A stretch of 64,000 bases of DNA from Rhodobacteraceae bacterium MED-G08 (GTDB lineage: Bacteria > Pseudomonadota > Alphaproteobacteria > Rhodobacterales > Rhodobacteraceae). Both the position numbers and the translations under genes were made by a program. Location of the stretch: the NCBI GenBank assembly GCA_002457055.1, contig NTKT01000006.1, positions 1 to 64,000 of the forward strand, in the 5' to 3' direction. The notes under the pieces are model-generated. The model was not told the origin of the DNA and did not search any database. It worked only from the letters and a program-made list of their open reading frames with translations. This document shows positions 37,359-48,080 of the stretch, piece after piece (the first letter of the stretch is position 1; each line of letters begins with the position of its first letter).

Positions 37359-39733
37359 TGAACGTGAAACCAATTTTTGAAACTCCATTTGAAAGAAAGG
37401 GCATCATAACGCCTGGTGTTCCCATCTTACCGAAAGGTACGGAACGCCACCCAATACCTGGAGGAGGTTCCAGAGCCTTAGCAATCTATGCAGGCGATCA
37501 AATTTGCGTCTTGGATTTTGATGGCTTGCAGCCTGGCGAGCTAGTATTTTTTGCACCAGATAAGACCTCAAGTGCCGGTTACCTGGGAGCAAAAGGCAGT
37601 GGAAAACCCAAAGGCATCATCGATACGCTAGCCAATGGTTCTGAATCAGGCCATAAAGTTTTAAATGCACTTCAAAAGTCTGGTTTTGATCTTTCCATCG
37701 GGGACGGCATTAAAGTTTTTTCTGAAGGCTCATATCCTGGGGATATGGTACAATTTACAGCCGAGTGTGATGGTCTTTTGATTGTTGCAACGGTTGGTAA
37801 TTATATGCCTGCTGACTCTCAAAAAACTTTAACAGATTTAATTGTCTACATAAAACGAAATGAACTTAAATTATCAGAGGAAGAAATTTTACCACCGGAA
37901 CCGCTGGCAAATCCGATCCTAGATATAAATATTCAACCAGGTGTAGCTGAAACTTACGAAGTTAAAAAAGGGCAGTTTATTCAGGTACTAGATGTAAAGG
38001 GAAGAGAGTGTAGTGATTTTCAAGCCTTTTCACTGAGAGCACTTGACCAAGGTTTGGAAAGAGATATCGATCCGACCACTACCCGTTCACTTATGGGTAA
38101 CCTTTATCCCGCTCCTGGAATATTCAGTAAATACTGGAGCGTAGACCAGGAACCATTAGTTGAAATAGTGCAAGACACCTGTGGACGGCACGATACATTC
38201 GGTTTAGCGTGTACCGCGCGTTATTACGAAGACCTCGGTTATCCAGGTCACTTGAATTGTTCGGATAATATAACTGAAAAACTCAATTCTTATAACGTAC
38301 ATCCACGAGCAGGATGGCCTGCTATAAATTTCTTTTTTAACACGATTTTAGACGACGCTAATGCAATAACAATGGATGAGCCTTGGTCCAGACCTGGTGA
38401 CTACGTTATGCTTCGCGCATTGACTGACTTAGTATGCGTTTCAACCGCTTGCCCGTGCGACATAGATCCGGCAAATGGTTGGGTCCCAACAGACATTCAG
38501 GTGCGCACATACAAAAGTGAAGAAACTTTCAAGAAATCAATTGGATACAGAAAATCAACGGAGGCCGCGGTGGAAGAAACAAAAAAGACCGGATTTCACG
38601 ATTGCTTCGCGAAACACACAAGAGATTTTGTAGAATACAATGGCTACTGGTTACCAAATACAATGACGAACCACGGCGCTATCCAAGAGTATTGGGCCTG
38701 CAGAGATGGCTTAGCAATAATGGACTTATCTCCTCTTAGAAAATATGAAGTTACAGGACCAGACGCTGAAGAACTAATGCAACTTTGTGTAACTCGAAAC
38801 GTAAAGAAGCTTAGTGTTGGGCAAGTTGTTTACACGGCGATGTGCTACGAACACGGTGGCATGATCGATGATGGCACGATCTACCGTCTGGGAAATGAAA
38901 ATTTCCGTTGGATTGGCGGCAATGATACATCAGGATTATGGCTTAAAGAACAGGCTGCGAAAAACAACTTAAACGCTTGGGTGAGGAATTCTACTGATCA
39001 GTTGCATAACATAGCCTTACAAGGCCGACATTCGAAAGCGGTATTATCAAAAGTATTTTGGACCCCTCCTAAACAACCAACTATAGATGAATTAGGATGG
39101 TTTAGGCTTTCGATTGCTCGCATTGGCGATGTACACGGAAAAGTCGTTGTAATATCTAGAACTGGATATTCCGGTGAATTAGGATATGAAATCTTCTGTC
39201 ATCCAAAAGATGCCACAGAGATTTTCGATTGTGTTTGGAAAGCAGGGGAAGAATACGGAATTACACCGCTCGGTTTAGAAGCGTTGGATATGCTCAGAAT
39301 AGAAGGTGGTCTTATTTTTGCTGGCAGCGAGTTTGATGATCAAACCGATCCATATGAAGCAGGAATTGGTTTTACTGTACCGCTAAAATCAAAGACAGAT
39401 AATTTCATTGGCAGAGCAGCTATAGAAGAGCGCAAAGAACATCCCCACAGAAAATTGGTAGGGTTAGAAATTACTGGGGGGTTAGTCCCCTCTCCCGGGG
39501 ATTGCATTCGAATAGGAAAGGCGCAAATTGGGGAAGTAACCTCGGCTATGAAATCCCCTATTTTGGGTAAAGTGATAGCATTAGGTCGTGTCTCTGCATC
39601 GCACTCTTTAGTTGGAACAAATGTTGAGGTCGGCCAACTGGATGGTCACCAAAAGAGGATAAAGGCGAGTATTTGTCCATTCCCGCATTTTGACCCATCC
39701 AAGGAGAGAGTAAAAGGTAACTATGGGACATAG
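37358..39733 (+). CDS. tdm: Trimethylamine N-oxide demethylase (DUF1989-GcvT fusion)
   Basis: A 791-residue protein with two parts: a DUF1989/urea carboxylase-associated region (about residues 1-400) with Cys218 in GRECSDF and Cys365/Cys367 in ACPCDID, which could bind Zn; and a GcvT-like tetrahydrofolate domain (about 420-791; YRLGNENFRWIGG, RTGYSGELGYEIFC, LGLEALDMLRIEGGL). This architecture is that of Tdm, which converts TMAO to dimethylamine and formaldehyde; the folate domain may capture the C1 unit. Start ATG 37358 overlaps the permease stop. Alternative: another DUF1989-GcvT demethylase acting on a betaine. The gene end lies inside a hairpin. Confidence 0.83.
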   Translation: MNVKPIFETPFERKGIITPGVPILPKGTERHPIPGGGSRALAIYAGDQICVLDFDGLQPGELVFFAPDKTSSAGYLGAKGSGKPKGIIDTLANGSESGHKVLNALQKSGFDLSIGDGIKVFSEGSYPGDMVQFTAECDGLLIVATVGNYMPADSQKTLTDLIVYIKRNELKLSEEEILPPEPLANPILDINIQPGVAETYEVKKGQFIQVLDVKGRECSDFQAFSLRALDQGLERDIDPTTTRSLMGNLYPAPGIFSKYWSVDQEPLVEIVQDTCGRHDTFGLACTARYYEDLGYPGHLNCSDNITEKLNSYNVHPRAGWPAINFFFNTILDDANAITMDEPWSRPGDYVMLRALTDLVCVSTACPCDIDPANGWVPTDIQVRTYKSEETFKKSIGYRKSTEAAVEETKKTGFHDCFAKHTRDFVEYNGYWLPNTMTNHGAIQEYWACRDGLAIMDLSPLRKYEVTGPDAEELMQLCVTRNVKKLSVGQVVYTAMCYEHGGMIDDGTIYRLGNENFRWIGGNDTSGLWLKEQAAKNNLNAWVRNSTDQLHNIALQGRHSKAVLSKVFWTPPKQPTIDELGWFRLSIARIGDVHGKVVVISRTGYSGELGYEIFCHPKDATEIFDCVWKAGEEYGITPLGLEALDMLRIEGGLIFAGSEFDDQTDPYEAGIGFTVPLKSKTDNFIGRAAIEERKEHPHRKLVGLEITGGLVPSPGDCIRIGKAQIGEVTSAMKSPILGKVIALGRVSASHSLVGTNVEVGQLDGHQKRIKASICPFPHFDPSKERVKGNYGT

Positions 39734-39740
39734 TTACCTT
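39714..39740 (+). terminator. Hairpin spanning the tdm stop codon
   Basis: A perfect 12-bp stem AAGGTAACTATG/CATAGTTACCTT with a three-base GGA loop; the tdm stop TAG (39731-39733) is inside the right arm. The following tract AATGCTATTTTATAAG is only moderately U-rich. It probably ends the tmoXWV-tdm transcript and also meets transcription from glyA. A weaker AAAGTTAA/TTAACTTT inverted repeat lies at 39770-39794 just after the glyA stop. Confidence 0.6.
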
Positions 39741-39796
39741 AATGCTATTTTATAAGTTTCCTGTTGTGTAAAGTTAACCTGTTAAATTAACTTTTA

Positions 39797-41092
39797 TTAT
39801 AGGTTTGGATACAATGGATAATTTGCACAGAGCTCTTTTACAGCCGCCTTTACACGTTTTTCGGCTGCTCCGTTGTTTCCTTCACCATGCTCCGCCAAAC
39901 CGTCCACAACTTCAATAATCCATTCACCAATTTGCCGAAACTCGACCTCACCAAAACCCCGAGTGGTTCCGGCTGGACTACCTAATCGAACGCCTGAGGT
40001 TATGGTCGGCTTTTCATCATCAAATGGTACCCCATTTTTGTTGCACGTGATGTTAGCTCTACCGAGTGCACTTTCAGTAGCATTCCCTTTTACACCTTTA
40101 GGCCTTAGGTCTACAAGCATGACATGGGTATCAGTACCACCAGTGACGATATCCAGACCCCCTGTCATGAGGGTGTCTGCCAGAGCTTTCGCATTTTTGA
40201 TAACTTGCTGTTGATAGAGTTTAAAGTCTGGTCGAAGCGCTTCACCGAATGCTACAGCCTTCGCAGCAATCACATGCATCAATGGACCACCTTGAATACC
40301 AGGAAAAATAGCTGAATTTGCTTTTTTAGCTATCGCTTCGTCATTAGTCAAAATAATACCACCCCTTGGGCCCCTCAACGTTTTGTGTGTTGTGCTAGTA
40401 GCAGCATGCACATGGGGGAATGGGGATGGATAAACTCCAGCTGCAATCAAGCCAGCAAAATGTGCTACATCAGCTAGTAAATATGCACCGACCTCATCAG
40501 CAATCTCACGGAATTTTTTGAAGTCAAGCTTACGGGGAATAGCAGAACCACCGGCAATTATCATTTGAGGCTTGTGCTCTAAAGCTAGCCGCTTCACTTC
40601 GTCATAATCTACGTCAAGTGTATCTCTACGAACACCATACTGAACAGCATTAAACCATTTACCAGACTGGTTCGGTTTGGCGCCGTGTGTTAAGTGTCCA
40701 CCTGCGTCCAAGCTCATTCCAAGTATTGTATCACCTGGTTTTAAAAGGGCCTGGAAAACACCCTGGTTAGCTTGGCTACCGGAATTCGGCTGAACATTTG
40801 CAAAGTTACAATTGAACAGTTTGCAAGCTCTTTCAATTGCAAGATTTTCAGCAATATCGACATATTCACAACCACCATAATATCTGCGGCCCGAATAACC
40901 CTCAGCATACTTGTTTGTCATCACGGAACCTTGAGCCTCTAACACGGCGCGCGAAACTATGTTCTCCGACGCAATAAGCTCAATCTCTTCTCTCTGACGC
41001 CCTAATTCAGACCTGATCGCATTGAATAAATCATTATCACTGCTATCCAACTGTTCAGTAAAAAATCCATCTTGTTTGTGAAGTACATTCAT
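39797..41092 (-). CDS. glyA: Serine hydroxymethyltransferase
   Basis: A 431-residue PLP enzyme that joins glycine and methylene-THF to make serine, the entry step of the serine cycle. [14 protein letters not shown] carries the PLP Lys near residue 245, and [22 protein letters not shown] and [11 protein letters not shown] (near residues 48-115) are family blocks. I set the start at ATG 41092, where AAGGA lies upstream, rather than at the longer in-frame ATG 41149, which would overlap ppc. It is the last gene of the minus-strand serine cycle operon sgaA-mtkA-mtkB-ppc-glyA. Confidence 0.95.
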   Translation of the reverse strand: MNVLHKQDGFFTEQLDSSDNDLFNAIRSELGRQREEIELIASENIVSRAVLEAQGSVMTNKYAEGYSGRRYYGGCEYVDIAENLAIERACKLFNCNFANVQPNSGSQANQGVFQALLKPGDTILGMSLDAGGHLTHGAKPNQSGKWFNAVQYGVRRDTLDVDYDEVKRLALEHKPQMIIAGGSAIPRKLDFKKFREIADEVGAYLLADVAHFAGLIAAGVYPSPFPHVHAATSTTHKTLRGPRGGIILTNDEAIAKKANSAIFPGIQGGPLMHVIAAKAVAFGEALRPDFKLYQQQVIKNAKALADTLMTGGLDIVTGGTDTHVMLVDLRPKGVKGNATESALGRANITCNKNGVPFDDEKPTITSGVRLGSPAGTTRGFGEVEFRQIGEWIIEVVDGLAEHGEGNNGAAEKRVKAAVKELCANYPLYPNL

Positions 41093-41115
41093 TTGCGTTT
41101 CCTTACCTTTACTCT

Positions 41116-43761
41116 TTATCCTGTCCAACCCAGCCCTGCTGAAATACAATTCATACTTTGCATCAGCTGTATTCGGTGCTCATTAACATCATTTTTCCTC
41201 ACTTGCCGCAACAATTCTACCTGCGTCTTATGAGCCCAGTCTAATTGACCAGCATTCTTTTCTATATTCGCGACTATATTTGGAAATCTGAAGCCAATCT
41301 TACATTCAGTTAATTCCTCTACTACTTCAATACAAGATCGGTATTCTTGGTTAACCTTACTGTATATTACCTCGGCAACTTTATTATTATCCACCAACCC
41401 ACTATAAAGTAGCGCTATTTCCATATTTGCCAATAATAGAGACTTTTCGATTTCATCAATGCATAAATGGAAAAGTGGCACTCTACTAAAGGCCTTTCTC
41501 AGAACTTTTTTACTTGATGACCCTCTTATTTCACAAAACTTCTTAACAGCCTCTCCAAATCCATACCAGCTGCTAATCAAATGTCTATTTTGGCTCCATG
41601 CAAAAACCCACGGTATCGCCCTCAAATCTGATAAACTGGACGCCCCAAATCGCCTTGCAGGTCGAGAACCAATTTTCAACAGTGACAATTCATCAACCGG
41701 ACTTGCTTGATTAAAATAAGATACAAAATCACTGTGGTTAACTAAATTTAGATACGAAAGTTGGCTTAAACTTGAAAGCGCTTCCATAACGTCTTCTGCC
41801 TCTGGATCTACAGCTGAAACATTCGGCAGAGTAGAATGATGCAAAACTGAAGACGAAAGAAGTTCTAACTGAGTTGCAGCCGTACCGATATTAGCATATT
41901 TTGAGGTAACAACCTCGCCTTGCTCAGTCAGCCTAAGCGTACCATTAAGCGTTCCCTTGGGCTGAGCTGCAATTGCTCGATCAGTCGGAGCACCTCCCCT
42001 ACTTACCGACCCGCCTCTTCCATGGAAAAATTTTGGCTTTACACCATTTTCTGAAAGTGCGCGGGTTATAGCTCTTTGTGCTTTATCAAGTGTCCACGAT
42101 GAGCATAGGAAGCCACCGTCCTTATTACTGTCTGAATAGCCTAGCATAATCTCCATAAATGCGTCGGCATCCTTCAAACTTCGGGCTGCGATTGGAAATT
42201 CAAAAACTTGCCTCAAAATCTCAGGCGCCTTATCAAGATCCTCTATGGTCTCAAACAGTGGTACTACCTTCAAAGATAGTTTTTCCGAACCAAAACCTGC
42301 ATAACGCGCAAGCAGAAGAACGGACAAAATATCTGCAGCTGACCTGGTCATAGAAAGAATAAATGGTCCAACAGCTTCTGGGTCGGATCCATTTTGTACT
42401 GTCAATATTAACTCTAAAAGAGAAATCAATTCCAAAGACTCTTCAGTTAATTGGGATTTGTCTAATTTTGGAAGGTTAGGTTGCACTAGCTCTGTTTTTA
42501 TTTGTTTTAGCCAGCTTTCGGACTCAGGCTCGATTGATGTCCCAAGAGTGCTCCAAATATTTTCAAGCACTCTAGTGACGACTTCCGAGTTTTGCCGAAC
42601 ATCCAACGTATGGGCGCTAAAACCAAAAACAGAAACTTGCCATCTGAGAGGTCGAACAAGCTTATCTGAAATATTAACAGCCCCAATTGAATGTAATGCA
42701 GCCTCAATAGCTCTTAAATCAGCAATGAAATCTTTAACGTATTTATATCTGCCATCGTCCAAACATTGGTTCATTCCCGTCAGCGCTTGGCGAAAAGTTT
42801 CATTTGGATTTCGGCGTATTAAGCTCTCTGGATCACTTGATCGCACTCTGATTATTTCATTCAAAGTCATGAAATTACTTTCAGATAAGGGCATAATCTT
42901 ATTAGAAATGCTCAGTTGGGATGCAATTTCAGTTAAACTTTCTGAATAAACAGATAGAACCATTTCCTTTGCAGACTCGAGAGCAAACAAAGTTTTCTCT
43001 GAGGTAACATTGGGATTGCCATCTCGGTCTCCACCAATCCAAGAATGGAAACGAAGGTCAAAATGATCAATATCTTGCCTTCCAAAAACAGATTTAACAG
43101 CATCATCGTAACTTTCGAATACACGTGGCAACGCCTTGATAATACTGGTTTTATAAAACTGTAAACCCCATTCGATCTCTGCCTCTAATGAAGGTCTTTC
43201 TAATCGCAACTCTCCCGTTAGCCACAGTAAATCTATTTCTCCCTCAAGGTCTTTTTCTAGTTGCAGTATTTCTTTTGGGCCCCATCTAAAGCTGTCAAAT
43301 TTAACCAAAGTTTGATAGATACGCCTATGAATCTCTAGTACTGAAACACGTTTCGCCTCAGTGGGATGAGCCGTTATTGTAGGCCCAATCGAAAGTTTAT
43401 TTTTTCGAACGATCCCTAAAAGATGTTTTCTATTTTCTGGGTCACTCTCTGATAAAATTCCCCTAAAATCATACTGCGTAGGTTCAACACCGGTGGAACT
43501 TTTATAGCCTGAGCGCCTAGACCTTCGAATGTTTAGAATTTCATCCAGTATTTGAGACAGGTGAAACCAGATTGTCACCGCTTGAAACATGTCACAAAAC
43601 TGATCAGACCTACAAAGATAATTACCAGACCTTATTTCCTTAGAAACGTCAGGAGCACGATTATCCAAAACTTTAAACCATGAATCATGCAAGCGCTTTT
43701 GTAGAGCGCTTGCATAGGATTTATCTTGAATAGAGTGGGCCTGTTCTGCAACTGATAACAT
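41116..43761 (-). CDS. ppc: Phosphoenolpyruvate carboxylase
   Basis: An 881-residue enzyme fixing bicarbonate on PEP to give oxaloacetate. [11 protein letters not shown] carries the catalytic His near residue 130, and the mobile loop [13 protein letters not shown] is near residue 578. [22 protein letters not shown] and [11 protein letters not shown] are further signatures. The C-terminus reads AGLGWTG in place of the usual NTG, a small deviation. It belongs to the serine cycle cluster between mtkB and glyA, 23 bases from the latter, where the acetyl-CoA insensitive type is typical; regulation cannot be judged from sequence alone. Confidence 0.94.
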   Translation of the reverse strand: MLSVAEQAHSIQDKSYASALQKRLHDSWFKVLDNRAPDVSKEIRSGNYLCRSDQFCDMFQAVTIWFHLSQILDEILNIRRSRRSGYKSSTGVEPTQYDFRGILSESDPENRKHLLGIVRKNKLSIGPTITAHPTEAKRVSVLEIHRRIYQTLVKFDSFRWGPKEILQLEKDLEGEIDLLWLTGELRLERPSLEAEIEWGLQFYKTSIIKALPRVFESYDDAVKSVFGRQDIDHFDLRFHSWIGGDRDGNPNVTSEKTLFALESAKEMVLSVYSESLTEIASQLSISNKIMPLSESNFMTLNEIIRVRSSDPESLIRRNPNETFRQALTGMNQCLDDGRYKYVKDFIADLRAIEAALHSIGAVNISDKLVRPLRWQVSVFGFSAHTLDVRQNSEVVTRVLENIWSTLGTSIEPESESWLKQIKTELVQPNLPKLDKSQLTEESLELISLLELILTVQNGSDPEAVGPFILSMTRSAADILSVLLLARYAGFGSEKLSLKVVPLFETIEDLDKAPEILRQVFEFPIAARSLKDADAFMEIMLGYSDSNKDGGFLCSSWTLDKAQRAITRALSENGVKPKFFHGRGGSVSRGGAPTDRAIAAQPKGTLNGTLRLTEQGEVVTSKYANIGTAATQLELLSSSVLHHSTLPNVSAVDPEAEDVMEALSSLSQLSYLNLVNHSDFVSYFNQASPVDELSLLKIGSRPARRFGASSLSDLRAIPWVFAWSQNRHLISSWYGFGEAVKKFCEIRGSSSKKVLRKAFSRVPLFHLCIDEIEKSLLLANMEIALLYSGLVDNNKVAEVIYSKVNQEYRSCIEVVEELTECKIGFRFPNIVANIEKNAGQLDWAHKTQVELLRQVRKNDVNEHRIQLMQSMNCISAGLGWTG

Positions 43762-43792
43762 GGTTTGACCTATCTTAGCGTGCTTTTTTGAT

Positions 43793-44683
43793 CTAAGCTG
43801 CTTCCTTCATTACTTTTGCAATTGTGTCTCCTATTACTGCAGGATTAGGAGCAACGGTCACACCGGCAGCTGACAAAATTTCTACTTTTTCGCTGGCACT
43901 TTCGCCAAACGCAGAAATTATTGCACCAGCATGTCCCATAGTTCTGCCTTTTGGTGCAGTTAACCCGGCAACATAGGCAACAACGGGCTTTTTAACATGA
44001 TCTTTTATGTATGCCGCAGCCTCTGCCTCCTGTGGCCCACCTATCTCACCAATCATACAAATCACGTGAGTATCGTCATCTTCTTCAAAACGCTGCAAAA
44101 TATCCTTAAAAGATGAACCATTAATTGGGTCACCGCCGATACCTACAGATGTAGATACACCAATACCATGTGCCTTCAACTGTGCAGCAGCTTCATAGCC
44201 CAAGGTACCTGAGCGACCAACGATGCCAACATTACCTTGCAGGTAAATGTGACCAGGCATAATTCCAAGTAAGGCCTTGCCTGGACTAATTGTACCAGCG
44301 CAGTTAGGACCGGTCAGGACCATACGTTTTTCTTTTGGATATCTATACATATACCGCTTTACTTGTATCATATCTTGCGCAGGAATGCCGTCAGTTATGC
44401 ACACACAATATTTTATGCCAGCATCAGCAGCTTCCATTATACTGTCAGCAGCAAAGGGTGGAGGAACAAATACTAGGCTTGCTTCTGCACCAGTTTTCTC
44501 AACGGCTTCAGCAACAGTATCGAATACTGGCAAACCTTCTACTTCCATACCACCTTTCCCCGGAACAACTCCACCAACAACGTTAGTGCCATATTTTACC
44601 ATATCTGCGGTATGAAAACGGGCCATCTTGCCCGTAATACCTTGAACAATCACGGGGGTATTTCTATCAATTAATATACTCAT
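43793..44683 (-). CDS. mtkB: Malate-CoA ligase (malate thiokinase) alpha subunit
   Basis: A 296-residue SucD-like subunit with the CoA-binding Rossmann start [22 protein letters not shown] (in part) and the phosphohistidine His251 in [14 protein letters not shown]. Sequence alone cannot exclude succinyl-CoA synthetase, but the position between sgaA/mtkA and ppc, with malyl-CoA lyase close by, makes malate thiokinase the best call. It makes malyl-CoA with ATP for cleavage by Mcl. Overlaps mtkA by four bases. Confidence 0.9.
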   Translation of the reverse strand: MSILIDRNTPVIVQGITGKMARFHTADMVKYGTNVVGGVVPGKGGMEVEGLPVFDTVAEAVEKTGAEASLVFVPPPFAADSIMEAADAGIKYCVCITDGIPAQDMIQVKRYMYRYPKEKRMVLTGPNCAGTISPGKALLGIMPGHIYLQGNVGIVGRSGTLGYEAAAQLKAHGIGVSTSVGIGGDPINGSSFKDILQRFEEDDDTHVICMIGEIGGPQEAEAAAYIKDHVKKPVVAYVAGLTAPKGRTMGHAGAIISAFGESASEKVEILSAAGVTVAPNPAVIGDTIAKVMKEAA

Positions 44684-45879
44684 TTTACTGCCCTCAATTT
44701 AGGTTCTCCAATGGAATCACTCTGCCAAGCTTGGACTGATCGTTCAGCTGCCTCCATCAATGTTGTCGCTCTGATAATTGGAAGCCCAGACTTTGCTAAA
44801 ATCTTCTGTCCTTCTTCCACATTCGTGCCCGCCAAACGTACGATAACTGGAACATTAACTTGGACTTCACGCAGTGCCTGAACAACACCCTCAGCGACCC
44901 AGTCACAACGGTTTATACCGGCAAAGATATTTACTAAGACCGCTTGTACATTGTCATCCGACATTACCAAACGAAAAGCTTTAGCAACTCGCTCAGGAGT
45001 AGCTCCACCTCCAATATCAAGAAAATTAGCTGGCTCACCACCGGCTAGCTTGATCGTATCCATCGTTGCCATAGCTAGCCCAGCACCATTTACTATGCAG
45101 CCAATATTGCCTTCTAATCCAACATAGCTAAGCCCTCTATCAGCGGCACGGCTTTCTCTTGGATCTTCCTGACTTTTGTCACGTAATTCCGAAATATGAG
45201 GGTGCCTAAACAGGGCATTATCATCGAATGTCATTTTAGCATCTAATGCCAGGATCCGGCTATCCCCAGTGACTACCAGAGGGTTTATTTCAACCATGGT
45301 TGCATCATGCTCTCTGAACGCACGGTAACAACCTTGCAGCGTCCTAACCATGCTTTGAGTTAAAGCCGGATCAATACCTAGTTTAAAAGCTATTTGCCTA
45401 CATTGAAAATCTTGCAAGCCAACTGCTGGCTCAACGGTTGAGCGCACGATGCTATCGGGTTTCTCCGCCGATATATCTTCAATTTCCATGCCTCCTTCTG
45501 CAGAGGCTACGATCATTACTCTTTGGGATGATCGGTCTAGAACAAATCCGAGGTAAATTTCCCTATCAATTGGCACACCACCTTCCACATATACACGGTA
45601 AACACCTTTACCGTTGGAGTCTGTTTGATGAGTGACTAATTTGCTTCCAAATAGGTTTTCACATGTTTCTACAATTTCTGTGTCGCTGTGACAAACCTTA
45701 ACACCGCCGGCTTTGCCGCGACCTCCTGCGTGCACCTGCGCCTTTACAACCCATGTATCGCCTCCAAGCTCTCGAGCCCGGTATGCAGCTTGTTCTGGAC
45801 TATATGCGAGAGCTCCCGGAGGCACGCCGACACCAAAGTTTGCCAGTATTTCTTTTGCTTGATATTCGTGGATATCCAT
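44680..45879 (-). CDS. mtkA: Malate-CoA ligase (malate thiokinase) beta subunit
   Basis: A 399-residue SucC-like ATP-grasp subunit. The ATP-grasp start is [17 protein letters not shown], with [19 protein letters not shown] (near residues 42-60), [10 protein letters not shown] and [15 protein letters not shown] with the CoA-ligase loop NGAGLAM near residue 260. FLDIGGGA follows. Paired with mtkB by an ATGA overlap. Substrate malate is inferred from context (sgaA upstream, ppc and glyA downstream, mcl across the divergent region). Confidence 0.9.
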   Translation of the reverse strand: MDIHEYQAKEILANFGVGVPPGALAYSPEQAAYRARELGGDTWVVKAQVHAGGRGKAGGVKVCHSDTEIVETCENLFGSKLVTHQTDSNGKGVYRVYVEGGVPIDREIYLGFVLDRSSQRVMIVASAEGGMEIEDISAEKPDSIVRSTVEPAVGLQDFQCRQIAFKLGIDPALTQSMVRTLQGCYRAFREHDATMVEINPLVVTGDSRILALDAKMTFDDNALFRHPHISELRDKSQEDPRESRAADRGLSYVGLEGNIGCIVNGAGLAMATMDTIKLAGGEPANFLDIGGGATPERVAKAFRLVMSDDNVQAVLVNIFAGINRCDWVAEGVVQALREVQVNVPVIVRLAGTNVEEGQKILAKSGLPIIRATTLMEAAERSVQAWQSDSIGEPKLRAVK

Positions 45880-45913
45880 CTGTTTTCTCCAACTAAAACT
45901 TTAAATTTTTCTC

Positions 45914-47161
45914 TTATTCAGCTGCAACGGCTACATTATACGAGGAATTCAGAGCCTCTTTGACAAAAGCGTCATCAATATTGCCACCTAAATCACGTAT
46001 CGCCTGCGCAAACCGATCTACTATCTCAGTCACAGACTCGCGTGTCAGTAGATTTAGAATACCGATCCTAACTTGAACAGGTTCAGATAAAGTCGGCCAA
46101 ATTCCAAAATTCTGCGCTCGGCAATGCTGTACAAGTTCCATTTCTCTACCGGCCAAGTCCTTTGGCAGATTTAATACAACTAAAGAAGTCATATTGGATG
46201 TTACTTCACACCCCATAGCCTCTACCGCTGACCGAAGTGCATTCTCATGGTATTCATATTCTGCAGAGCGTGCAGCTAAACCTTGCGCCAGAGTTATCCG
46301 CAATGCCTCGTGAAAGGCAGCTATTGCATAAGCAGAATGGGTTCGATGGTATGTACCTTTCTCAACATCTTTGCCTTCGACGATCCCCCAATGACGAGCT
46401 TCCATTACAGGGTGATGAACAAATGAACGAGCACCAGATGCAAGAACCGTTTCAATAAAACGATCGCTGAAAGACACTGGAGCATAGGTTACTGGCAAAC
46501 AACAGATACCCTTCTGGGGACACGAAGCCCAACCATGGATACCCGGATAGTCGTCAATTCTAAAGTTTGAAACACCAAGGGAAGATACAGCATCAACAAG
46601 GCCAAGAACGCCATACTTTTCGCAAGCGGCGCTGAAGCCCTCTATGTCATTAATTCGTCCTGAGCCAGTTTCCCAATGCGCCATTGCTGCCCATTTTGGT
46701 TTGTGCTCACTTAAAGCTTTCTCAATGATGTCACCCGAAACCGACTGTCCATGTGGAACATTGATCGTAATAACTGACGATGCTTCAGGGTTGAGAGAAT
46801 TTTGAGCCATCTCTTCCGCAGTCGCTGCTTTCATTCGAGCCGATAAAGCATCAATACCAGAAAAAGTCCCGTTTACGAACATGACAACTTTGTCGCCTGG
46901 CTGAACACCACTAAACATCATGTCAAGACCGCTCCATCCAGTGCCAGCGACTCCAAATGTATGGATATTGCTTGTGCCCCAAACGTCACGCAACATTTTT
47001 TTACATTCTATCATTCCTCGCAAAACGTCTGCATGCATGTGGTCCGCTAAGCCAGCGTTTGAAAAAGCAGCTAACACTCTCGCGTCCGTGTTACCCGGCC
47101 CTGGGCCAGCAGCTATTGTTTGAGGTATTTCTAGTTTTGGAAAAATATTTTCGTTTGACAT
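45914..47161 (-). CDS. sgaA: Serine-glyoxylate aminotransferase
   Basis: A 415-residue class V PLP aminotransferase that turns serine and glyoxylate into hydroxypyruvate and glycine. AAGPGPGNTDARVLAAF (near residues 18-34), FGVAGTGWSGLDMM, VDAVSSLGVSNFRIDDY with the PLP Asp, and CPQKGICCLP with the PLP Lys are family features. ATG 47161 is chosen because AAGGAG precedes it; the frame extends to 47221 with no support. First gene of the operon, divergent from the LuxR-type regulator across a region rich in inverted repeats. Confidence 0.94.
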   Translation of the reverse strand: MSNENIFPKLEIPQTIAAGPGPGNTDARVLAAFSNAGLADHMHADVLRGMIECKKMLRDVWGTSNIHTFGVAGTGWSGLDMMFSGVQPGDKVVMFVNGTFSGIDALSARMKAATAEEMAQNSLNPEASSVITINVPHGQSVSGDIIEKALSEHKPKWAAMAHWETGSGRINDIEGFSAACEKYGVLGLVDAVSSLGVSNFRIDDYPGIHGWASCPQKGICCLPVTYAPVSFSDRFIETVLASGARSFVHHPVMEARHWGIVEGKDVEKGTYHRTHSAYAIAAFHEALRITLAQGLAARSAEYEYHENALRSAVEAMGCEVTSNMTSLVVLNLPKDLAGREMELVQHCRAQNFGIWPTLSEPVQVRIGILNLLTRESVTEIVDRFAQAIRDLGGNIDDAFVKEALNSSYNVAVAAE

Positions 47162-47237
47162 GACTACTCCTTGCAACTGTTCTGCAGGGCTATTTAGATC
47201 ATTCAATAAAAAAGAAAACACCTCTAACTATTGCTTT

Positions 47238-47320
47238 TGGGTAACTTTAGGTATAGGATTTTACCTACCCATTTTTCTATATATACAAATGTATCCAGAA
47301 ATAACCACCTTAATGGGTAG
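47238..47320. promoter_or_regulatory. Inverted-repeat region between sgaA and the LuxR-type regulator
   Basis: The 177-base divergent spacer holds nested repeats: CTACCCATT (47265-47273) is the perfect inverse of AATGGGTAG (47312-47320); TAGGTA (47248-47253) is the inverse of TACCTA (47262-47267); and a third TGGGTA lies at 47238-47243. Several copies of a TGGGTA/TACCCA half-site between divergent genes look like an operator region for the serine cycle operon or the regulator itself. No defined promoter hexamers were assigned. Confidence 0.4.
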
Positions 47321-47338
47321 TTTTTGCAGAAGGACAAG

Positions 47339-47977
47339 ATGTCAAACTTAGATAATACCAAGCCAATTGATATAATATTGTGTGATAGCAATCCATTAGT
47401 ACTCTCAGCAATGTCTGAAACTTTTGAGGAGGATTCGCGATTCTCTCTCGTAGCGACCAGTGGCACTTCCGAAGGATTTTTAGCAACGATTTTACGCATC
47501 GATGTACAGCTCTGCATTATCGATTGGAATATAAGAGACCTTGGTGCAGAAAAATTAATAGATGTATTACGAAGCCAAAGTATTCCACCAAAAACAATAA
47601 TATATGGCGATGGGAGTGATCCGGATATTGCAAGACAGGCAATGGGAGCTGGAGCGGCTGCGTTTGTATCAAGATCCTCTCCAATAGAAACCCTTATTCA
47701 AACTTGCTTGGACGTCGCCAATGGTAAAATGGTATTTCCATTTTTAGATGTAAGGGAATTACGAAATGATCCAATCAACACACTATCCCGTAAAGAACGA
47801 GTAATAATCGAAGCACTTTCTGAAGGGTTGACAAATAAGCAGCTATCTACTCGACTGGAAATTTCAGCCAATACGGTAAAGTTTCACATATCAAACATAT
47901 TTGACAAGCTTAACGTAAAAAATAGAGCCCAAGCCATCGCACACTATTACAAGTCAAAGTCTAAACTAAATGAATGA
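47339..47977 (+). CDS. LuxR/NarL-type response regulator with atypical receiver
   Basis: A 212-residue regulator with a receiver-like domain (about 10-130) and a LuxR helix-turn-helix (about 145-210: LSRKERVIIEALSEGLTNKQ, then ANTVKFHISNIFDKL). Asp62 in CIIDWN is at the phosphorylation site and Asp16 in LCDSNP at the acidic pocket, but the usual Ser/Thr after strand 4 is Gly (IIYGDGS) and the usual Lys after strand 5 is Arg (FVSRSSP), so phosphorylation control may be changed. ATG 47339 has AGAAGGA upstream. No histidine kinase is nearby. It probably controls the flanking serine cycle genes. Confidence 0.85.
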   Translation: MSNLDNTKPIDIILCDSNPLVLSAMSETFEEDSRFSLVATSGTSEGFLATILRIDVQLCIIDWNIRDLGAEKLIDVLRSQSIPPKTIIYGDGSDPDIARQAMGAGAAAFVSRSSPIETLIQTCLDVANGKMVFPFLDVRELRNDPINTLSRKERVIIEALSEGLTNKQLSTRLEISANTVKFHISNIFDKLNVKNRAQAIAHYYKSKSKLNE

Positions 47978-48080
47978 AAGAACGTTGTGTACACTGGCAT
48001 GCATAATTTTTTATTGACAGTAAAAATTTTATAGTCAATGAGCACGATTAGACAATTTAATATGTAGGAGGAACCATAAA

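Noticed and set aside
42458-42949. A 163-residue antisense frame in ppc
   Set aside because: Lies wholly within conserved PEP carboxylase sequence on the opposite strand.
43793-45879. Succinyl-CoA synthetase (sucCD) for the SucC/SucD-like pair
   Set aside because: The pair sits between sgaA and ppc with mcl near, and no sucAB or mdh gene is adjacent, so malate thiokinase fits better.
48014-48035. TTGACA near 48014 as a promoter for mcl
   Set aside because: The -35 is perfect but the nearest -10-like TATAGT is only 10 bases away, too close; no better partner was found.
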